In this document: piece after piece, positions 51,201 to 60,088 of the stretch | How the letters are laid out: each line of letters begins with the position of its first letter | Position numbering within the stretch: the first letter of the stretch is position 1 | DNA from: Euonymus europaeus | Lineage: Eukaryota > Streptophyta > Magnoliopsida > Celastrales > Celastraceae | Length of the DNA: 64,000 nt | Assembly (NCBI GenBank): GCA_963580455.1 | Contig: OY756958.1 | Span: 10,366,501 to 10,430,500 of the forward strand | Direction of reading: 5' to 3' | Program-made: the position numbers and the translations under genes | Notes under the pieces: model-generated | The model's input: the letters and a program-made list of their open reading frames with translations, nothing else | Databases searched by the model: none | Told to the model about the DNA's origin: nothing

Positions 51201-52903
51201 TAGATTATTTCGATGCCAAAACCCCAACTTTCTATGATAAATAGACAAAAACTTTTAAAGCTCCTCAATAGAGAGAGTTGAGCAACTTCAGAACATAAAA
51301 GTTGCTCGGTGTACACTTTTTATTGTTATTCTATATCAAATTTTACGAGTATATGCTTTCAAGATTATTTCGATGCCAAAAACCCAATTTTCTATGACAA
51401 AAAGGAAAAATCGTTTAAAGCTCCTCCATAGAGTGAGTTGAGCAACTTCGGAATATCAAAGTTGCTCGGTGTACACTTTTTGTTGTTCTTTTATGTCAAA
51501 TTTTACGAGTATAAGCTTCCCAGATTATTTTGATGCCAAAATCTGAACTTTCTATGATAAATGGACAAAAACATTGAAAGCTCCTCCATAGAGAGAGTTG
51601 TGCAACTTCGGACTTTCAAAATTGCTCGATGTACACTTTTTATTGTTATTCTATGACAATTTTTACGAGTATAAGCTTCCTAGATTATTGCGATGCCAAA
51701 AACCCAACTTTCTATGACAAAAAGAAAAAAACGTTTAAAGCTCCTCCATAGAGAGAGTTGTGCAACTTCGGACTTTCAAAATTGCTCGATATACACTTTT
51801 TATTGTTATTCTATGACAATTTTTACGAGTATAAGCTTCCTAGATTATTTCGATGCCAAAACCGCAACTTTCTATGACAAAAGGATAAAACCGTTTAAAG
51901 CTCCTCCATAGAGTGAGTTGAGCAACTTCGGACTATCAAAGTTGCTCGGTGTACAGTTTTTGTTGTTCTTCTATTGTCAAATTTTACGAGTATAAGCTTC
52001 CTAGATTATTTCGATGCCAAAACACCAACTATCAATGACAAATCGACAAAACCGTTAAAAGCTACTCCATAGAGAGAGTTGAGCAACTTGGGATCATAAA
52101 AGTTGCTCGGTGTACACTTCTTATTGTTATTCTATGTCAAATTTTACGAGTATAAGCTTCGTAGATTATTTCGATGCCAAAACCCCAACTTTCTATGATA
52201 AATGGACAAAAACTTTTAAAGCTCCTCAATAGAGAGAGTTGAGCAACTTCAGAACATAAAAGTTGCTCGGTGTACACTTTTTATTGTTATTCTATATCAA
52301 ATTTTACGAGTATATGCTTCCAAGATTATTTCGATGCCAAAACCCCAACTTTCTATGACAAAAAGGAAAAATCGTTTAAAGCTCCTCCATAGAGTGAGTT
52401 GAACAACTTCGGAATATCAAAGTTTCTCGGTGTACACTTTTTGACGTTCTTTTATGTCAAATTTTACGAGTATAAGCTTCCAAGATTATTTCGATGCCAA
52501 ATCCCCAACTTTCTATGACAAATAGACAAAAACTTTTAAAGCTCCTCAATAGAGAGAGTTGAGCAACTTCAGAACATAAAAGTTGCTCGGTGTACACTTT
52601 TTATTGTTATTCTATATCAAATTTTACGAGTATATGCTTCCTAGATTATTTCGATGCCAAAAACCCAACTTTCTATGACAAAAAGGAAAAATCGTTTAAA
52701 GCTCCTCCATAGAGTGAGTTGAGCAAATTCGGAATATCAAAGTTGCCCGGTGTACACTTTTTGTTGTTCTTTTATGTCAAATTTTACGAGTGTAAGCTTC
52801 CTAGATTATTTTGATGCCAAAACCTGAACTTTCTATGACAAATGGACAAAAACATTGAAAGCTCCTCCATAGAGAGAGTTGTGCAACTTCGGACTATCAA
52901 AGT
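42220..52903 (+). repeat. Mosaic of 8-, 14- and 19-monomer units
   Basis: The class H marker GCGATGCCAAAAACCC occurs at 42,885, 45,127, 46,408, 48,649 and 51,690, giving units of 2,242 (14), 1,281 (8), 2,241 (14) and 3,041 (19 monomers) bp. Unit-specific variants confirm copying: GGTGGACAC at ~47,148 and ~50,189, and CAAAGTGCTTGG at ~47,457 and ~50,498, both 3,041 bp apart. The final unit contains H G A B C D E F and is cut by the retrotransposon remnant at 52,903. Confidence 0.85.
49021..50620 (+). repeat. 5-monomer (800-bp) tandem duplication with F/A chimera
   Basis: CTACTCCATAGAGAGAGTTG at 49,021 recurs at 49,821 with an offset of exactly 800 bp, followed by matching B, C, D and E monomers. 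At the junction one monomer begins as class F (CCTGAACTTTC..AAAACATT) and continues as class A (AAAAGCTACTCC..TTGGGATC). This skips the end of F, all of G and the start of A, and it accounts for the growth of the neighbouring 14-mer into a 19-mer. Confidence 0.85.
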
Positions 52904-53111
52904 CACAGAACCCAATTTTTTTCCTCAAATTTATTTTCCGTCTCGGTCCAAGCTTCGATTTGATATATTATGGGCCCGAAACGGACATGTATACAAAAAG
53001 TTATGACCCATTTACCGAACCTAGCTCATAATTAAATTTTCCATGATTCGGTACCTCACGGATCCTCCGTACTTCGACTCAAACTTAAATTTTTTGGGTC
53101 GGGGTTTCACA
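52904..53111 (-). repeat. 3' LTR remnant (first 208 bp of ~2,023)
   Basis: On the minus strand it begins TGTGAAACCCCGACCC right after the polypurine tract and matches 60,088-59,882 of the 5' LTR with three transitions and one length change in a T run. At 52,903/52,904 it passes directly into satellite, so about 1,815 bp of this LTR (most of U3 plus R and U5) are missing. The only overlap at the junction is a single T, which points to end joining or illegitimate recombination. Confidence 0.95.
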
Positions 53112-53837
53112 TCCTCCCCCACTTAAAGAAATTTCGTCTCGAAATTTAACTACAGACATACCTGAATCATCAAACAACTCTGGATACTTTTCCTTCATTC
53201 TGGATTCCAACTCCCAAGTTGCTTCTTCAACTCCATGATACATCCACATCACTTTTACTAATGGTATTATACTCGACCTCGTGACCTTGTTCTGTCGGTC
53301 TAGAATCTTCACCGGTTGAAGAGTGTAACTCCCATCTTCTTCAACTTCCAACGTAGTCCAATCTATCACATGCGACGGATCCGGCTCATATTTCCGAAGC
53401 ATAGATACATGAAATACATTGTGAACCTTCTCAAGCTTCGGTGGAAGCGCCAAACGGTACGCCACCGGTCCAACTGTCTCCAAAATCTCAAATGGCCCCA
53501 CAAACCTCGGTGCCAACTTCCCATGCTTGCTATATCTCTGAATTCCACGTCTCGGACTAACCTTCAAGAAAACCTTATCGCCTACAGCGAACTCCAAAGG
53601 TCTCCTCCTCCGGTCAGCATAAGACTTCTGTCGGCTCTGTGCGGTGATCAACCGCTTCCGTATCTCATCAACTCTCTCTCGTGCTTCTTTGACCATCTCC
53701 AGTCCTGAAACAACTTTCTCACCAACCTCTGCCCAACACAAAGGCGACCTACAAGGCCTCCCGTAGAGCGCCTCGTACGGTGCCATTCCGATACTACTCT
53801 GGAAAGAGTTGTTATACACGAACTCCGCCAAATGTAA
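53085..53837 (-). pseudogene. pol: Integrase C-terminal part with GPF motif and chromodomain-like tail (downstream of in-frame stop)
   Basis: This is the continuation of gag-pol, in the same frame, after the TAG at 53,838-53,840. It is not a separate gene: the first in-frame codons are L-H-L-A-E-F and there is no start context. It encodes the rest of the integrase catalytic region (AEFVYNN, ALYGRPCRSPLCW), then the C-terminal domain with GPFEIL (residues ~112-117 of the 248 residues that begin at AEFVYNN's leading L), then a chromodomain-like tail at ~173-220 (PVKILDR..IPLVKVMW..EEATWELE..YPELF). In chromoviruses such tails tether integrase to modified histone H3, which would fit insertion in satellite heterochromatin; binding here is inferred. 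The frame reads through the polypurine tract and stops at 53,085-53,087, 27 nt inside the 3' LTR. Confidence 0.9.
53112..53125 (-). other. Polypurine tract (plus-strand primer site)
   Basis: The minus strand reads AAGTGGGGGAGGA directly before the 3' LTR start TGTGAAACC, which is the expected place and composition for the plus-strand DNA primer of an LTR retrotransposon. The gag-pol reading frame runs through it (encoding SGGG) and ends inside the LTR. Confidence 0.9.
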
Positions 53838-56800
53838 CTACCGATCCCAACTTCCTCCAAAGTCTACAACACATGCCCGCAGCATATCCTCCAAAATTTG
53901 TATAGTTCTCTCACTCTGTCCATCACTCTGAGGATGATAAGCTGTAGAGAAATCCAACTTCGTTCCCAATGCCTCCTGTAAGCTACTCCATAATCTACCT
54001 GTGAACCGCGGGTCTCGGTCCGACACAATAGATAATGGAATTCCATGAAGTCTCACAATCTCCTTGACATACATCGTACTCAAGGTCTCCAACGAATCCG
54101 TCTTGTTCATGGGTAAGAAGTGTGCAGACTTGGTCAATCTGTCCACTATCACCCAAACCGTGTCATGCCTCCTCCGAGTCATTGGCAATGCCGTCACAAA
54201 GTCCATTGTGATCTTCTCCCACTTCCATTCCGCTACTGGTAATGGTTGCAACAACCCTGCTGGTCTTTGATGTTCTGCCTTCACTTGCTGACAAGTTAGA
54301 CATTTTATCACAAACTTAGCCACATCGGCTTTCATACCTCTCCACCAGAAACTTCGCTTCAAGTCTCGGTACATCTTCGTACCCCCGGGATGCATGGCAA
54401 ACCACGAATGGTGTGCCTCCTTCAGAATCTCTTGCCTCAACTCATCATCATCGGGAACTACTAGCCTTCCCATATACCGTACTCCACCATCAATCCCTCG
54501 AACCCATCCAAGACTCTCATCAATCACATCAAATGTATGATCCCCATTATGTGCATCTATAACCTTCTGAACCATTAAAGGTCTCGAAGTTATAGACCAC
54601 AAATAGGTCTTTTCCTCTTGACTCCTCAATTGCAATCCAAACTCATTGATTGTCTCCACAATTTCCCACTCATGCATGAATAAGCTAGCAACCTTCTGCT
54701 TCCTACTCAATGCATCCGCAACCACATTTGCTTTACCAGGATGGTATTGCAAATTAAAATCAAAATCCTCCAAGTACTCCATCCACCGCCTTTGCCGTAA
54801 GTTCAACTCTTTTTGGGTGAATAGGTACTTGAGGCTTTTGTGATCCGAGAACACCTCAAACGTCTCTCCGTAGAGATAGTACGTCCACTGCTTAAGAGCA
54901 AATACCACTGCCGCCAACTCCAGATCATGCACTGGATAATTCCTCTCATGTGTCTTCAGCAACCTTGAACCATACTCTATCACTCGGCCCTGCTGCATCA
55001 ACACACAACCCAACCCGACTCCAGATGCATCGCAATACACCTGATAGCCAACATTCCTCTCCGGAACTACTAACACTGGAGGTGTTGTCAACCTCTTCTT
55101 CAACTCTTCAAATGCGGCCTCACATTCGTCTGTCCACACAAACGGTGTACCCTTCTTCGTGAGCTGCGTCATCGGCGAAGCAACTCTTGAGAAGTCCTCA
55201 ATAAACCTCCGGTAGTAACCTGCCAACCCTAGGAAACTCCGGATCTCAGTCACATTCTTCGGTCTCTCCCAATTCAAAATCGACTCAACTTTGGAGTAGT
55301 CAACCGCTATGCCTTCTTGAGTGATCACATGGCCTAGGAACTTCACTTTTGTGGCCCAAAATTCACACTTACTCAATTTAGCATACAGTTGATTCTCCCT
55401 CAACGTCTGCAACACTATCCTCAAGTGTTCCGCATGCTCTTCCTCCGTAGGAGAATAAATCAATATATCATCAATAAACACAACTACAAACTTGTCCAAA
55501 AACTGTCGAAGAACCCTTTGCATTAGGTCCATGAATACCGCCGGGGCATTTGTCAACCCAAACGGCATCACAAGGAACTCATAATGCCCATAACGAGTTC
55601 TAAACGCTGTTTTCTGGATATCCTCATCCTTAATCCTCAACTGATGATAACCCGACCTCAAGTCAATCTTAGAGAAATGCCTAGCACCTCTCAATTGGTC
55701 AAACAAATCGTTGATCCTAGGCAACGGATACTTATTCCTCACTGTAACCTTATTCAACTGCCTATAATCAATACACATCCTCAAACTTCCGTCCTTCTTC
55801 TTGACGAACAACACTGGTGCTCCCCACGGGGACACACTCGGTCTAATGAACCCCAAGTCTAACAATTCCTCTAATTGAGAACTCAACTCCTTCAACTCTG
55901 CTGGAGCCATCCGATACGGCGGAATCGAAATCGGCTTGACATTCGGATGCAACTCAATAGCAAAGTCAATCTCTCTCTTCGGAGGTAATCCCGGCAACTC
56001 TTCCGGAAATACATCCATAAATTCTTCCACTACCCGAATCATAGTAGTCACATCTCCTTTAGGAGCCGACGTCACCAAACTTGCTACCCTACAATCCTGA
56101 TACGAAGGATTATCCATGAAATGTGGGCATGGAATCCCCTTCGATCCCCTCAACTGAATCACCCCACCCTCCGGTACTCTAAGAGTGATCCTCCTTTGCC
56201 AAAAATCAAGCACTCCTTGGTGCTTTGTCAACCAATCAACTCCGAGTATCACATCAAAATCCTGGAAATCTAATACATACAAGTCGGCTTTCAGAGATAT
56301 TTCTCCAAACCGACACTCACAACCGAACACTACCCCCTCCAATGTGGTAAAGTATCCGAATGGTGAGGATACCGTGAACATTCGTCTTATTGGCGAAATC
56401 TCCACCTCTAGTGCGTGTGCTAACGAACTAGTAATGAAAGATGAGGTAGCCCCCGAGTCAAACAAGACTCTTGCCCAACAATTAGAAATCAAGAAGGTAC
56501 CTCCAATGAAGTTTGGATGCTCCTGTGCCTCCTGATGACCCAATGCATAGACACGCCCCTCTACCAGTGCATTCTGCTGCTGCTGTGGCTGACGAGTCCC
56601 ACCCCGCCCCCTTCCTCCCATTGGAACATTTGAAGGAAGAGCCGGAGGCGGTACTCCAGGTATGCTCTGCTGCTGGGCTCTCTGGTTGCCCTCCGGACAC
56701 TCACTCTTTCTGTGACCCAACTTGCCACACCCAAAGCACTTAAACCCAGAAAGCTTGCACTCACTTGCCTTGTGCCCCTCTTTCCCACACTTGAAGCACG

Positions 56801-57896
56801 TCATCTTACCCCATGGTAGCCTAGGACCCTTGCCTCGGTCCCCTCTCTGTTGACGAAAATCCGTCCTCGGTTTCTTGTGGGTACTACCACCACCACCACC
56901 ACCCTCACTCACTGGACGCTTCCTCTGAGCTTCACTTCTCTCACTCAACTCAAAATCAAGAGCCATCTCCACTGTGTCCTGATATGACACCACCCTAGTG
57001 GCCATCACCATTCTACCAAGACTGGGAAGCAACCCATCTCGGTACCTCACTGCCTTCTTCGCATCGGTTGGGGCAAACTCCTTCCCATACCGGTATAACT
57101 CCTCAAACTGCTTGGTGTACTGAGACACCGTCATCTCTGATGTCTGCAACAAATCTAGAAACTGTTTGGCCTTCTCCGTTTGCAGAGGCCTTGGCACAAA
57201 CTTCTGCATAAACAACTGCTCAAACGAAGTCCAAGTCAGCTCATTCCGTCTCTGACCCATGGACATCCACCATTCATAGGCCGCACCACTCAAGTAGTAG
57301 AACACAAACTTCACCCGTCTCTCATCGGGTATCTCAAGAGTGTCCATCCTCATACTCAGCTGATTGAACCACTCCTCCGCCCCCACACCCGTTCCATCTC
57401 CAGAAATGGTTGGAGGAGTAGTCCTCCTCAATTGGTCCACCTCATACATCCCTCTCCCAGCTCTAGGTACTGCTGCTACCTCAGTTGTAGCCTCTGGTAC
57501 AACTCCCTCAGCACGAGTGCCAGTAGCACCCATCGCCTGAGCCACTGCCTGAGCTATGGTCTGCGCCTGTGTCTGCACCATACTCATCATAAAACTAGTA
57601 AGACTCTCCATCGTCACTGGTTGCCCCCCTGTAGTAACAGGAGCAACCTGCACCTCAGGTGGTGCCTGCTGATCATCACTCTCCATCGGTAGTCCCTCTT
57701 GAACTATCTCTTCCTCTCTCAACTCCGGATCCACATTCGGAACCGAATCCTCAGTGCTAGGAGTGCCTCTTGTGACACGTTCCACCCCAACACTACGGCC
57801 TCTACCTCGGCCCCTACCAACTCCCCGTCGGCCTCTGCCACGAGGTACTACAGTCCCACTCTCGGACCTGGTAGTTCTACGGGTATTCATCTGCAT
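53838..57896 (-). CDS. gag-pol: Gag-Pol polyprotein: Gag, protease, RT, RNase H, integrase core (ends at premature TAG)
   Basis: A single 1,352-residue frame encoding the capsid and replication proteins. An Arg/Gly-rich N terminus (~18-44) leads to a retrotransposon Gag domain (~170-320). Two CCHC zinc knuckles follow (C367/C370/H375/C380 and C387/C390/H395/C400). The aspartic protease has LFDSGAT with D480. The reverse transcriptase spans ~650-860, with FVVVFIDD ending at D809-D810. Ty3-type RNase H carries D956, E993, D1018 and D1061. Integrase has an HHCC zinc region (H1162/H1163, H1169, C1199, C1202) and the catalytic triad D1232, D1293, E1329 with DDx35E spacing. The start at 57,896 is supported by an in-frame stop just upstream at 57,924-57,926; a second ATG is at codon 3. 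Codon 1353 is TAG, cutting off the integrase C terminus, so this copy is probably not autonomous unless the stop is read through. Confidence 0.95.
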   Translation of the reverse strand: MQMNTRRTTRSESGTVVPRGRGRRGVGRGRGRGRSVGVERVTRGTPSTEDSVPNVDPELREEEIVQEGLPMESDDQQAPPEVQVAPVTTGGQPVTMESLTSFMMSMVQTQAQTIAQAVAQAMGATGTRAEGVVPEATTEVAAVPRAGRGMYEVDQLRRTTPPTISGDGTGVGAEEWFNQLSMRMDTLEIPDERRVKFVFYYLSGAAYEWWMSMGQRRNELTWTSFEQLFMQKFVPRPLQTEKAKQFLDLLQTSEMTVSQYTKQFEELYRYGKEFAPTDAKKAVRYRDGLLPSLGRMVMATRVVSYQDTVEMALDFELSERSEAQRKRPVSEGGGGGGSTHKKPRTDFRQQRGDRGKGPRLPWGKMTCFKCGKEGHKASECKLSGFKCFGCGKLGHRKSECPEGNQRAQQQSIPGVPPPALPSNVPMGGRGRGGTRQPQQQQNALVEGRVYALGHQEAQEHPNFIGGTFLISNCWARVLFDSGATSSFITSSLAHALEVEISPIRRMFTVSSPFGYFTTLEGVVFGCECRFGEISLKADLYVLDFQDFDVILGVDWLTKHQGVLDFWQRRITLRVPEGGVIQLRGSKGIPCPHFMDNPSYQDCRVASLVTSAPKGDVTTMIRVVEEFMDVFPEELPGLPPKREIDFAIELHPNVKPISIPPYRMAPAELKELSSQLEELLDLGFIRPSVSPWGAPVLFVKKKDGSLRMCIDYRQLNKVTVRNKYPLPRINDLFDQLRGARHFSKIDLRSGYHQLRIKDEDIQKTAFRTRYGHYEFLVMPFGLTNAPAVFMDLMQRVLRQFLDKFVVVFIDDILIYSPTEEEHAEHLRIVLQTLRENQLYAKLSKCEFWATKVKFLGHVITQEGIAVDYSKVESILNWERPKNVTEIRSFLGLAGYYRRFIEDFSRVASPMTQLTKKGTPFVWTDECEAAFEELKKRLTTPPVLVVPERNVGYQVYCDASGVGLGCVLMQQGRVIEYGSRLLKTHERNYPVHDLELAAVVFALKQWTYYLYGETFEVFSDHKSLKYLFTQKELNLRQRRWMEYLEDFDFNLQYHPGKANVVADALSRKQKVASLFMHEWEIVETINEFGLQLRSQEEKTYLWSITSRPLMVQKVIDAHNGDHTFDVIDESLGWVRGIDGGVRYMGRLVVPDDDELRQEILKEAHHSWFAMHPGGTKMYRDLKRSFWWRGMKADVAKFVIKCLTCQQVKAEHQRPAGLLQPLPVAEWKWEKITMDFVTALPMTRRRHDTVWVIVDRLTKSAHFLPMNKTDSLETLSTMYVKEIVRLHGIPLSIVSDRDPRFTGRLWSSLQEALGTKLDFSTAYHPQSDGQSERTIQILEDMLRACVVDFGGSWDR

Positions 57897-58065
57897 GGCA
57901 AACAGACAATACCATTTAACCCACTACTCAAACAAGGATTTAAGGGGAAAAGAAAACATACTGGATCAGTAGCAGTCATGACATGGCCTGGATATACTAC
58001 TCTACAACTAGGACCCAACACCCCAGATCCTATAAAGAGCCGTAAACCTCGCTCTGATACCAAAT
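57897..58065 (-). other. Retrotransposon untranslated leader
   Basis: The 169 bp between the 5' LTR and the gag-pol start contain the primer-binding site at the LTR-proximal end. The remainder has stops in the gag frame (one at 57,924-57,926) and no recognisable coding content. Packaging or dimerisation signals would be expected here, but none can be identified by eye. Confidence 0.8.
58051..58062 (-). other. Primer-binding site for initiator tRNA-Met
   Basis: The minus strand reads TGGTATCAGAGC, 3 nt after the end of the 5' LTR. It is complementary to the last 12 nt (GCTCTGATACCA) of plant initiator tRNA-Met, the usual minus-strand primer of plant Ty3 elements. The position independently fixes the LTR boundary. 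Confidence 0.95.
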
Positions 58066-59656
58066 TGTCACGCCCCGTTTCCGGAGACGCGACTGGGTGC
58101 TCTCTCCGCACCCTTCCTAGGTCACTAGTGTGAACATCTGGGATCAACCGGAAATCCGGCGGCACCTCCCCGTATATCGGAGAGCGCCCACCTGCATCAG
58201 AAACGCAGCAACAACAACATCAAACTAGCAACCTAGCAAACATAGGCCTCGGGCCTCAACCACATGCAATCCTGACCCTAGGCCTCAGGCCATCCACTAC
58301 CAGCATGCACAAACTGATGGCATCACATATAAATCAACACGCAGATTTATAACACATCAAATATGACCATATATCAACATCTACATCCACATACAAGCAC
58401 CACTGTGCCAAATGGTTATATTCTCTCAACATAGATATACTACATACACCCACATGCATAGAGTATATCTCTAGCACCCTATTCTACCCAGTGTCTCCTG
58501 TGGAAGGAAGAAAGTAAAGGAGTGAGCTAGAAGCTCAGTAGGGTATGAAGTAAACATCAATATAAGCTGAACCAAAGGAAAGTAATGCATCAATATGTTC
58601 CTACCACATGAACATATACTCAACAATTCACATCAACATTTACCCGGATAACCCCTTCGGAGCATAACAACGACAATATCATTGCAACTCAATGAAATAT
58701 TGCACGGGAGGAAGCTCACCACAACCAACCACTCCTAGGATCATCCGGTTGCTTGAACCTATCACGCCCGCACCCCACAAGGCAAGTCACTCTTGACCTT
58801 ACCCCTAGTGCGTTACCCCACATGAGGTTCACGTGAGTTGGTGATAACAACCTTCACCTTGCCATCCTCCCATGTGGCTTTCAAGTAACCTAAAGGTTCC
58901 CGAGTCCATACCCAAGTCCCCCATGCATCTCTAATGCATTATGACATGTCATGCCGAATCGATAAGTATATATCAATACCCTATATACTTTACATAACTA
59001 CCATGATGCATGAATGAAGGCTCACAACGTGTCCGTAAATGACGGAACACTAATTCGGGTCATGCAACATTCAACATCAAACAATGATCCACACAAGGCT
59101 CGTTTCCCCTTAGAAGCAATTAAGGCGGAAACTCAAATAATGGCGACCAATGAAGAATAGAAACGATATTTAGGCAACAATATCGAATGATAAAAGAAAG
59201 GTTGGAAATCCCCTACCTCGTGCCGAGCAATTTACCACAAATTCCACAATTACGTTCCTAGGGTTCCGATTTCCTAAACCTAACAATGTGGCGAAACCGA
59301 ACCCATTCACACATCAATAAACAACCAACAACTCATATAAACATCAATTAAAATCAATAAATTCGAAATCACTTACTTCTCTCTCTAGAAAATCCTTCCA
59401 AAATCCTCCAACTCACTCCAAGCTCAACTCAACTCCAAAACACAACCCAATCTACATAAACATCCAAAATCAACCTATAAACAACATATCTAAAGCATAG
59501 AACCCAACTCTTCAAGAATCTAGCAAATCTAGAAAAACCTAGAATTTCCAAAAACTAAGAAAAACTTACCAAAACTCCAAAATCAAGCTTGAATCTTCCT
59601 TGATAAGCTTCAAGAGTCACCAATCCACAATCCCCAAGCCAAACTCTTGCTAAAAC

Positions 59657-59694
59657 CTCCTTCTCTCTCTTCTTCTCTCTCTCTTTCTCTCTCT
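59657..59694. repeat. CT/GA-rich low-complexity tract in the LTR
   Basis: A pyrimidine run on the plus strand made of CTCTCT and TTCT blocks (GA on the element's sense strand). It lies in the promoter-side half of the LTR. GA tracts can bind plant GAGA-binding factors, but a regulatory role here is only possible, not shown. Confidence 0.75.
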
Positions 59695-59766
59695 AGTCGG
59701 GCTCCCAAAGTTGGAAATGCCCAAAAATGTCTATTTTCGTTCTTTAAAATCTGATTTCCCGATAGC

Positions 59767-59871
59767 CGTCCGGACGTCCTAAGTGGCCGTCCGGACGGAT
59801 TACTGTTCCCGTAACCCACTGCCCTTCCTCTAGGCAAATCCGTCCGGACGGCCATTTTATCCGTCCGGACG
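59767..59871. repeat. Four copies of the palindrome CGTCCGGACG in the LTR
   Basis: The perfect 10-bp palindrome CGTCCGGACG occurs at 59,767-59,776, 59,788-59,797, 59,841-59,850 and 59,862-59,871. The second and fourth share the following GGATTACTGTT. They lie ~218-322 bp into the LTR in sense orientation. Each contains two CpG sites in an otherwise AT-rich region. They could be factor-binding sites in U3 or hairpin-prone DNA. Confidence 0.88.
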
Positions 59872-60088
59872 GATTACTGTTCACAGAACCCAGTTTTTTC
59901 CTCAAATTTATTTTCCGTCTCGGTCCAAGCTTCGATTTGATATATTATGGGCCCGAAACGGACATGTATACAAAAAGTTATGACCCATTTACCGAACCTA
60001 GCTCATAACTAAATTTTCCATGATTCGGTACCTCACGGATCCTCCGTACTTCGACTCAAACTTAAATTTTTTGGGTCAGGGTTTCACA

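Larger units (their letters stand above)
1..52903 (+). repeat. ~160-bp satellite array (left block, ~330 monomers)
   Basis: Tandem satellite with a spacing of 160 bp (range ~154-177), seen by following GTGTACAC, AAGCTT and TTCGATGCC from monomer to monomer. A typical monomer carries, in order, GTGTACACTTTTT, a TTGTT-rich stretch, TCAAATTTTACGAGTATAAG, CTTCCTAGATTATTTCGATG, CCAAAAC, an AACTTTCTATGACAAA stretch, a TTAAAGCT core, CCATAGAG and a GAGCAACTT/AAGTTGCTC dyad. All monomers run in the same direction. An AAGCTT (HindIII) site recurs in most of them, so digestion should give a 160-bp ladder. The monomer length is not a multiple of three, so no frame stays open across monomers. I do not recognise the family; a centromeric or pericentromeric location is inferred from size, array length and the inserted chromovirus. 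The block ends abruptly at a truncated LTR. Confidence 0.97.
52904..60088 (-). mobile_element. Ty3/gypsy chromovirus-like LTR retrotransposon, 3' LTR truncated
   Basis: The minus-strand order is 5' LTR (60,088-58,066), primer-binding site, gag-pol, polypurine tract, 3' LTR remnant (53,111-52,904). The pol order protease-RT-RNase H-integrase is Ty3/gypsy, and the integrase carries a GPF motif and a chromodomain-like tail, which suggests a plant chromovirus close to Tekay/Del. Shared LTR sequence differs at three substitutions and one T-run indel over 208 bp, so insertion was recent. The polyprotein has one in-frame stop. No target-site duplication can be seen: TTACG follows the 5' LTR at 60,089, but the matching flank was lost with the 3' LTR. 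Clade placement is by eye, not by phylogeny. Confidence 0.96.
58066..60088 (-). repeat. 5' LTR, complete, 2,023 bp
   Basis: On the minus strand it starts TGTGAAACC at 60,088 and ends CGTGACA at 58,066, with the canonical TG..CA ends. The start is fixed by the satellite junction and by the 3' LTR copy, the end by the primer-binding site. It holds a cluster of CGTCCGGACG palindromes, a CT/GA-rich tract and AT-rich stretches. A TATA-like TATATAGG lies at 58,987-58,980, but other AT-rich candidates exist and the transcription start cannot be chosen by eye. The short open frames inside have no recognisable product. Confidence 0.95.

Noticed and set aside
298..51911. Dozens of ~63-74-codon plus-strand open frames with near-identical proteins (for example at 18,061, 19,181, 35,350, 48,652)
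   Set aside because: They recur at satellite spacing, each spans ~1.4 monomers, and the 160-bp period shifts frame every monomer. Their similarity is that of the DNA repeat. No start context, conserved domain or codon bias supports coding.
1..52903. CRISPR array
   Set aside because: The whole ~160-bp unit is repeated with no unique spacers between short repeats, and no cas genes are present.
1..52903. CENP-B box in the TTCGATGCC region of each monomer
   Set aside because: TTCG is present, but the required A after four bases and the CGGG core are not; the monomer reads TTCGATGCCAAAAC.
53085..53831. Separate 248-residue gene beginning at the TTG reading AEFVYNN
   Set aside because: It is in the same frame as gag-pol and continues the integrase directly after the TAG; a non-ATG start here is an artefact of splitting the frame at the stop.
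53316..57692. Plus-strand and other-frame open frames of 60-170 codons across the retrotransposon
   Set aside because: They overlap the long gag-pol frame on the opposite strand or in other frames and encode no recognisable domain.
59610..59855. 81-codon minus-strand open frame in the 5' LTR
   Set aside because: It covers the GA-rich tract and the palindrome repeats, giving low-complexity protein (EREREEEREGG); no family resemblance.
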